Shown: in pieces, positions 59,437 to 64,000 of the stretch
Position numbering within the stretch: the stretch's first letter is position 1
Layout of the letters: each line of letters begins with the position of its first letter
Source: Nonomuraea terrae
GTDB lineage: Bacteria > Actinomycetota > Actinomycetes > Streptosporangiales > Streptosporangiaceae
Reading direction: 5' to 3'
DNA length: 64,000 nucleotides
Assembly (NCBI RefSeq): GCF_004348995.1
Contig: NZ_SMKQ01000007.1
Span: 1-64,000, forward strand
Made by a program: the position numbers and the translations under genes
Notes under the pieces: generated by a model
The model's database searches: none
Told to the model about the DNA's origin: nothing
What the model saw: the letters and a program-made list of their open reading frames with translations, nothing else

Positions 59437-60503
59437 GATGGCCCAGCCTGGGTGTCCACGAGGAGCTTGCCCCGGGCGGCTCCCTCGGCCATCGGGATGA
59501 GGGCGTCCTCGACGATCCGATCGAGGGGGACGACGCGCTCGACGAGGAGCGAGGCGAGATCGCGCCGGGCGAGCAGGTCGAGGGCGGCCGGAAGGTTCCG
59601 GTCGCACACGTGGGCGACGGTGGTCATGACGTCGATCTCACGGAGGATGAGGTCGGCCGCCGCGAACGAGACCGCCCCCTTGGGCAGGCCGACGAGGAGG
59701 ATCGTGCCGCCGCGCCGGGTCAGCCGCTGCACCAGGGAGAGGCCGTCGCGCACGCCGCTCGCCTCGATGGTGACGTCGGCCAGCGCCGAGCCGGTGAGAT
59801 CGCGTACCACCTGCAGCGGGTCGCCTGAAGACGCGTTGACCGTCACGTCGGCGCCGAGCCTCGCGGCGGTCTCCAGCCTGCCGTCGTCGATGTCCACGGC
59901 GACGATCGCGCCGGCGCGGGCGGCCTGCAGACCGGCGATGATGAATGACCCGATGGCGCCGGCACCGTGCACAACCACCACGTCACCGGGCCGGACCCGG
60001 CTACGGTCCAGGGCGTGCAGCCCGACCGCGAGAGGCTGGGCGAGCGCGGCGTTGTCGTCGGACACGTGCGGCGCGATGGGGTGCAGCATCACCTCGGGCA
60101 CCGTGACCTGCCGGGTGAGCGCACCGTCGGCGGACAGTCCGTAGGTCCAGTACGACCGGCAGAGGTTGGTCTGACCGCGCCGGCACCAGTCACAGCCTCC
60201 GCACCAGACACCGGCGCCGGCCGCCACCCTGTCACCGATGGTGAACCGGTCGCTGCCCGGCCCCGTGCTCTCCACGACGCCGATGAACTCGTGGCCGAGT
60301 ACTACCGGCCCGAGCGCGCCGGAGCCCGGGTGGCGGCTCTTCAGCGGGGTCATGATCGGACCGGCGGCGTACTCGCTGGCGTCGGTGCCGCAGAGCCCGG
60401 CGCGGGTGACCCGCAGGCGTACCTCTCCCGGCTCGGGGGCGGGGGCGTCGGGGCGCTCTTCTATGCGGACGTCCCCGGCGGCGTGCAGGACCGCGGCCTT
60501 CAT
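59433..60503 (-). CDS. Zinc-dependent alcohol dehydrogenase (sorbitol/threonine DH-like)
   Basis: The 356-residue MDR enzyme has catalytic zinc ligands in AGLCGTDASEY and GHEFIGVVES. The structural zinc cysteines read CGGCDWCRRGQTNLC and the Rossmann loop VVVHGAGAIGSFIIAGLQ is followed by Asp (VDIDD), favouring NAD. It is linked by ATGA overlaps on both sides. It oxidises a secondary alcohol, possibly a polyol or hydroxyketone, in the pathway. Confidence 0.92.
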   Translation of the reverse strand: MKAAVLHAAGDVRIEERPDAPAPEPGEVRLRVTRAGLCGTDASEYAAGPIMTPLKSRHPGSGALGPVVLGHEFIGVVESTGPGSDRFTIGDRVAAGAGVWCGGCDWCRRGQTNLCRSYWTYGLSADGALTRQVTVPEVMLHPIAPHVSDDNAALAQPLAVGLHALDRSRVRPGDVVVVHGAGAIGSFIIAGLQAARAGAIVAVDIDDGRLETAARLGADVTVNASSGDPLQVVRDLTGSALADVTIEASGVRDGLSLVQRLTRRGGTILLVGLPKGAVSFAAADLILREIDVMTTVAHVCDRNLPAALDLLARRDLASLLVERVVPLDRIVEDALIPMAEGAARGKLLVDTQAGPS

Positions 60504-61480
60504 GAGCGCGCGCCGTTCTCGATGTGCACCTTGACGTTGCGATCGGTACGGCGTGCGGCGTCGTACGCCTCCGTTGCCCGCTCCAGGGGGAACCTGCTGG
60601 TGATCATCGGCGTCAGGTCGAGACCGGACCGGGCGAGGAAACGCAGGGTGTCCTGCCACACGCCGGGCGAGCCGATGGTGCCGCGGATCTGCAACTGCTT
60701 CGACTGGATGAGCCCCAGCTTGGCCGTGGCGCTGCGGCCGACGTCGATGCCGATGTTGACCAGGCGGCCGTTGAAGCCGGCGACCTCCAGCGTCGCCGCC
60801 ATCGCGGCCGGCTGGCCGGATGCCTCCATGACGACGCTCGCGCCCCGCCCGCCGGTGAGGTCGAGGATCTGCTCGGCGAAGCCGGCGGAGGTGGGGTCGA
60901 GCACGTCCTCCGCGCCGAGCCGCCGGGCCAGGCTGCCGCGGGCGGCGTCGGGCTCGGCGGCGATGACCCGGGCGCCGAGCGTGGCGGCGACCGCGACGCA
61001 GCTCAGGCCGATGGGCCCGGCGCCGAAGACGACGACGGTGTCGCTCGCGTTGACGTTGCCTGCCCGCATGGCGGCGAAGTACGCGCAGCTGAACGGTTCC
61101 ACGAGCGCTGCCTGGCTGTCGGTGAGCTCGTCGGGCACCTTGTGCAGCCACTCCGGCCGGACCACGAAGTATTCGGCCGCGGCTCCCGAGATGGAGAATC
61201 CGAAGTGGTCCATGCCGATCACGCACTCTCCGAGGACCCGGTCGCCGGTGGCGAACCCGGTCACGTTCCGGCCGACCTCGGCGACCTCGCCCGACCACTC
61301 GTGGCCGGGGATGATCGGGTACTCGAAGGGGATGATGTAGCGCCCTTCCAACAGCTCGAAGTCCGAGTGGCAGATCCCGACAGACCGCAGTGCGACCAGG
61401 ATCTCGTCGTCGCCGATCTTCGGTATCTCGATGTCGGCCAGCGTCAGCTTGCCGGCGTCCTGAAACTGAAGGGCCTTCAT
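60500..61480 (-). CDS. Zinc-type MDR dehydrogenase without the structural zinc loop
   Basis: The 326-residue MDR dehydrogenase retains catalytic zinc positions (VGICHSDFELLEG, GHEWSGEVAEVG). It lacks the four-cysteine structural loop: the region reads GECVIGMDHFGFSISGAAAE instead. The nucleotide motif is VVVFGAGPIGLSCVAVAATL. It has GAGG before ATG 61480 and ATGA overlaps with both neighbours. It is the second of three MDR dehydrogenases in the operon, suggesting successive alcohol or ketone steps. Confidence 0.9.
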   Translation of the reverse strand: MKALQFQDAGKLTLADIEIPKIGDDEILVALRSVGICHSDFELLEGRYIIPFEYPIIPGHEWSGEVAEVGRNVTGFATGDRVLGECVIGMDHFGFSISGAAAEYFVVRPEWLHKVPDELTDSQAALVEPFSCAYFAAMRAGNVNASDTVVVFGAGPIGLSCVAVAATLGARVIAAEPDAARGSLARRLGAEDVLDPTSAGFAEQILDLTGGRGASVVMEASGQPAAMAATLEVAGFNGRLVNIGIDVGRSATAKLGLIQSKQLQIRGTIGSPGVWQDTLRFLARSGLDLTPMITSRFPLERATEAYDAARRTDRNVKVHIENGARS

Positions 61481-62559
61481 GACGGCCTCACCTCCGAGGG
61501 GATGACTCGTTCCTTGCGCAGCCGGTCGAAGAGGTCGAGGAACGACCGGCTGCTGTCCTGGACCCTGGTGAAGCCGGCCTGCCGGCTCTTGGCCATGTCG
61601 GCGTAGGTCTCGACCGTCCGGCCGAGGTCGCTGTCGGTGTGCCACCACGACACCAGGCGGTCGACGTCGGGCTCGACGAGTCGCTCCCGCTCGGCGATCC
61701 GCCGCCAGATGACGGCGGCGTCGTCCATCCGGCCGTCGAGCGGTGTCGGGTGCCCCGGATAGGGGGCGGCCTCGACGCCGAGACCGGAGGCCACCACTTT
61801 CCACATCTCGCGCCACTGGAACGTGTCGCCGTTGGTGACGTTGAACGCCTCGTTCCGTGCCGCGGGCGTGGTCGCGGCCCAGGCCAGGTGCTCGGCGAGG
61901 AGCCGGGCGTCGGTGATGTCGGTGGTGCCCTCGTACTGCTCGGGGGAGCCGGGGAAGACGAACGGGATGCCCGTCTCGCGGGCGATCGTGCCGTAGACGG
62001 CGAGCGTGACGCCCATGTTCATGGCGTTGCCGAGCGTGTATCCGATGACGGTGTGCGGGCGGTGCACCGACCAGCCGAACCCGAACCGGTCCGCGGCCTC
62101 CCAGAGGATGTCCTCCTGGGTGTAGTAGAAGTTCTCGTGGTCCAGCCGCGGCTGGCTCTCGCGGAACGGCGGCCTGGCCGGGTTCCGCGCGTAGGCCTCG
62201 AACGGGCCGAGGTAGTGCTTGAGGCCGGTGACCAGGCAGACGTGCTCCAGCGTCCCGGTACTGCCCGCGGCGTCCAGGACGTTGCGCAACATCGTCCCGT
62301 TGACCACGATGTTCTCGGCCTCGGTGTTCCTGCGCGACCAGGTGCAGTAGAAGAGGTGCGTCGCCCGTACCTCCCGGGCCACCCGCAGCACCGAGTCCGG
62401 GTCGAGGATGTCGGCGCTCGCGTGCCGCACCCCCTCGCTCTCCATGGCGTTCCTGCGCGACAGTCCGGTGACCGCCCAGCCGGCTCGCGCCAGGTGCTCG
62501 GCGGTGTTGCGGCCGGTGAGTCCGGTGGCGCCGATGACCAGCGCTCTGCGCCCGCTCAC
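61477..62559 (-). CDS. PRISE-type SDR (progesterone 5-beta-reductase/iridoid-synthase-like)
   Basis: The 360-residue extended SDR has ALVIGATGLTGRNTAEHLAR at the start. The region CLVTGLKHYLGPFEAYARNP and NFYYTQEDILWEAADRFGF with WSVHRPHTVIGYTLGNAMNM are hallmarks of the PRISE family, which reduces the C=C bond of enones. A GTG at 62559 with AGGAG upstream overlaps the VOC stop (GTGA). In this operon it may act on an alpha,beta-unsaturated carbonyl intermediate. Confidence 0.88.
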   Translation of the reverse strand: MSGRRALVIGATGLTGRNTAEHLARAGWAVTGLSRRNAMESEGVRHASADILDPDSVLRVAREVRATHLFYCTWSRRNTEAENIVVNGTMLRNVLDAAGSTGTLEHVCLVTGLKHYLGPFEAYARNPARPPFRESQPRLDHENFYYTQEDILWEAADRFGFGWSVHRPHTVIGYTLGNAMNMGVTLAVYGTIARETGIPFVFPGSPEQYEGTTDITDARLLAEHLAWAATTPAARNEAFNVTNGDTFQWREMWKVVASGLGVEAAPYPGHPTPLDGRMDDAAVIWRRIAERERLVEPDVDRLVSWWHTDSDLGRTVETYADMAKSRQAGFTRVQDSSRSFLDLFDRLRKERVIPSEVRPS

Positions 62560-63014
62560 GGGTGCTCCTTCCCGTCCGGGGTCTGGAACAGCTCGAGGGT
62601 GATGCCGTCGGGGTCCTTGAGGTAGACGAACGAGCAGCCTTCGAGCGGCCCGTCCTCGATGAGCAGCGGCGGGGCGAGGCACTCGACGCCCTTGCCCAGC
62701 AGGTCCCGGTAGGCGGCCTGCAGGTCGGGGACGTCGATGCACACGTGCGCGGTGCCGACGTCGGCGTTCGACCGGGTGAACGTCTCCTCGCGGTCGTTGT
62801 CGTAGCAGAGCAGCTCGATCACGCTGCCGCCGAAGCGGAGGAACGCGAACCGGAGGTACGCGCCGGGCACTCCCAAGGCCTGCGACAGGCCGGGCCCCGA
62901 CCCGTGGGCGACAAACTCGGGCTTCACCCCGAAGATGCGCTCGTACCAGGCCAGTGACGCCTCCAGGTCGCGCACCGTGATGCCGACGTGGTGCATGTCG
63001 CCGAATGAGCTCAT
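62556..63014 (-). CDS. VOC-family protein (methylmalonyl-CoA-epimerase/glyoxalase-like)
   Basis: The 152-residue VOC protein has the metal-site pattern MHHVGITVRDLEASLAWYER at the start. GSVIELLCYDN, TAHVCIDVPDLQAAYRDLLG and the final DPDGITLELFQ supply the other His/Glu ligands. It can bind a divalent metal and act as an isomerase, dioxygenase or lyase. AAAGGA precedes ATG 63014. It is second from the right in the operon, 19 bp after the dehydrogenase stop. Confidence 0.9.
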   Translation of the reverse strand: MSSFGDMHHVGITVRDLEASLAWYERIFGVKPEFVAHGSGPGLSQALGVPGAYLRFAFLRFGGSVIELLCYDNDREETFTRSNADVGTAHVCIDVPDLQAAYRDLLGKGVECLAPPLLIEDGPLEGCSFVYLKDPDGITLELFQTPDGKEHP

Positions 63015-63033
63015 GCGGCTTTCCTTTCTCGGG

Positions 63034-64000
63034 TCACGAACCCGACCGGACGAGGACTTTGAGCTGGTCGCCCTGCGGGTCGACCAGCGTGTCGAAGCCC
63101 TTGGCGACGACGTCGCCGAGGGAGATCTGGGCGGTGACGGCCTTGCCGACCGGGTACGCGCCGGAGGCGATCATGCGGATGATCCGCGGCCAGTCGGTCA
63201 TCCTCCAGCACCAGCTGCCGTAGAGCGTGAGGTCCTTCTCCGACAGCGCCATCGCGTCGAGGGTGGCGGGCCGAGTGTGCAGCCCGGTCTGCACGATCGA
63301 GGCCCGCTTCCTGGTCTGCCGCACGCAGGAGGCGAGACCCGGAGTGCTGCCGGAACACTCGACGGCCAGGTCCACGCCGTCGCCGTCGGTCAGCTCCGCC
63401 ACGAGCACGTCGAGCTCCTCGGTGGCCGGGTCCACCACAGGGCCGATGTCGAGGGAGGCGGCCAGCGCGGAGCGATTCTTGTTGGGCTCGGAGATGATGA
63501 CCGTCGACGCTCCGACGGCGCGGGCGTACATCGCGGACAGGATGCCGATCGGCCCGGCACCGGTGACCAGCACGATGTCACCGCCGGTGACCCCGGCGCG
63601 ATCGACACCGTAGGCGGCGACCGCGGCCGGTTCGATGACCGCGCCCTCGACGTCGGACACCTCGTCGGGAAGCTTGGCGACCTGGTACTCCTTGACCAGG
63701 GCGTACTCGGCGAGCCCGCCCGTCTCGGCGCTGAGGCCGGTGCAGGCGAACCGTACGCACAGGTGCCCCTGACCGCGGCGGCAGTAGCGGCAGCGCCCGC
63801 ACACGATGGCCGGCATGATCGAGACCCGGTCGCCGACGGCGACGTCGCGGACGGCGGCGCCCACGGCGGCGACCCTGGCCGAGAACTCGTGCCCCAGAGT
63901 CTGCGGCAGCGTGGCGCCGGTCAGCGGGTGCGGTGCGACGGGGGTGACGATCGGCCCCACGGAGTACTCATGCAGGTCAGTCCCGCAGATGCCGCAGTAG
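63034..64000 (-). CDS. Zinc alcohol dehydrogenase, 2,3-butanediol dehydrogenase-like (5' end outside)
   Basis: The reading frame is open to the right edge of the window, so the N-terminus is missing. Visible are CGICGTDLHEYSVGPIVTPV (catalytic Cys), TLPQTLGHEFSARVAAVGAA, the structural CGRCRYCRRGQGHLC and VLVTGAGPIGILSAMYARAV. The CGTDLHEY...GPI...HPLTGA...PxxLGHEF arrangement is that of (R,R)-butanediol dehydrogenases, which interconvert butanediol and acetoin. Together with E1/E2 genes downstream it supports, but does not prove, an acetoin-like intermediate. Confidence 0.9.
   Translation of the reverse strand, partial: YCGICGTDLHEYSVGPIVTPVAPHPLTGATLPQTLGHEFSARVAAVGAAVRDVAVGDRVSIMPAIVCGRCRYCRRGQGHLCVRFACTGLSAETGGLAEYALVKEYQVAKLPDEVSDVEGAVIEPAAVAAYGVDRAGVTGGDIVLVTGAGPIGILSAMYARAVGASTVIISEPNKNRSALAASLDIGPVVDPATEELDVLVAELTDGDGVDLAVECSGSTPGLASCVRQTRKRASIVQTGLHTRPATLDAMALSEKDLTLYGSWCWRMTDWPRIIRMIASGAYPVGKAVTAQISLGDVVAKGFDTLVDPQGDQLKVLVRSGS

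Noticed and set aside
53730-64000. Classic acetoin catabolic operon (acoABCL)
   Set aside because: E1/E2 fit, but there is no E3 or AcoR in the window, and the M24, PRISE and HIBADH genes do not belong to known aco operons. The acetoin label is kept only as a family likeness.

Overview
This window is high-GC DNA with GTG and ATG starts, GC-rich third codon positions and strong GGAGG-type ribosome binding sites. It carries families typical of filamentous actinomycetes: LAL and SARP regulators, F420-dependent nitroreductase-like proteins, an EthA/EthR pair, GT87 mannosyltransferase and Tat substrates. It reads as chromosomal accessory DNA of an actinomycete, plausibly Streptosporangiales (Nonomuraea/Actinomadura-like). 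The family-level placement is inference. No rRNA, tRNA or CRISPR was seen.

Left part (1-24.2 kb): The end of an NmrA-like gene is followed by a deletion-scarred isochorismatase/P450 remnant. A rifampicin-monooxygenase-like flavoprotein (1625-3172) follows. Its 5' region holds a 19-codon leader ORF and a nested hairpin that covers the start region. Next are a secreted CHRD protein, a LAL regulator divergent from a large secreted subtilase with a seven-repeat propeller tail, a GT87 glycosyltransferase operon, and a run of small metabolic or resistance-type genes (SRPBCC, RibD-like, PhzF, VOC, NmrA, MFS/LysR, amidase, PPOX). Several decayed fragments lie between them.

Middle (24.2-36.4 kb): This is a LacI-controlled catabolic locus. 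A ThuA/sugar-dehydrogenase/PKD/CBM6 exoenzyme and a Tat-exported sugar isomerase face a LacI gene plus an enolase-superfamily enzyme. Divergent from LacI lies an SsuABC/TauABC-type ABC importer with an NCS1-type permease. Two promoters of the same layout (TTGACC, 17 bp, TANNTT) each have GAAAGCGCTTTC-type operators just downstream of the -10. The locus ends in a scar: a truncated Tat gene, a group II intron reverse-transcriptase N-terminal fragment, short repeats and an amber-interrupted gene.

36.4-53.7 kb: Regulator/target pairs follow: TetR/SDR, EthR/EthA with a repeat-type operator, and TetR-oxidoreductase/MFS with two perfect operators. A SARP regulator, an SDR frameshifted at its active site, an F420-type protein, a P450 and an SDR come next, interspersed with pseudogenes. 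A decayed group II intron (reverse-transcriptase fragments plus an intact-looking domain V) sits at 53.3-53.7 kb.

Right part (53.7-64 kb): One minus-strand operon of ten genes, nearly all joined by 4-bp stop/start overlaps, runs in from beyond the window. Its order is zinc alcohol dehydrogenase (butanediol-dehydrogenase-like), VOC protein, PRISE-type SDR, two further dehydrogenases, a HIBADH-family dehydrogenase, an M24 peptidase-fold enzyme, and E1alpha, E1beta and E2 of a 2-oxoacid (acetoin-type) dehydrogenase. No E3 and no regulator lie inside the window. It looks like a dedicated catabolic pathway ending in an acyl-CoA-forming cleavage. The substrate is unknown.
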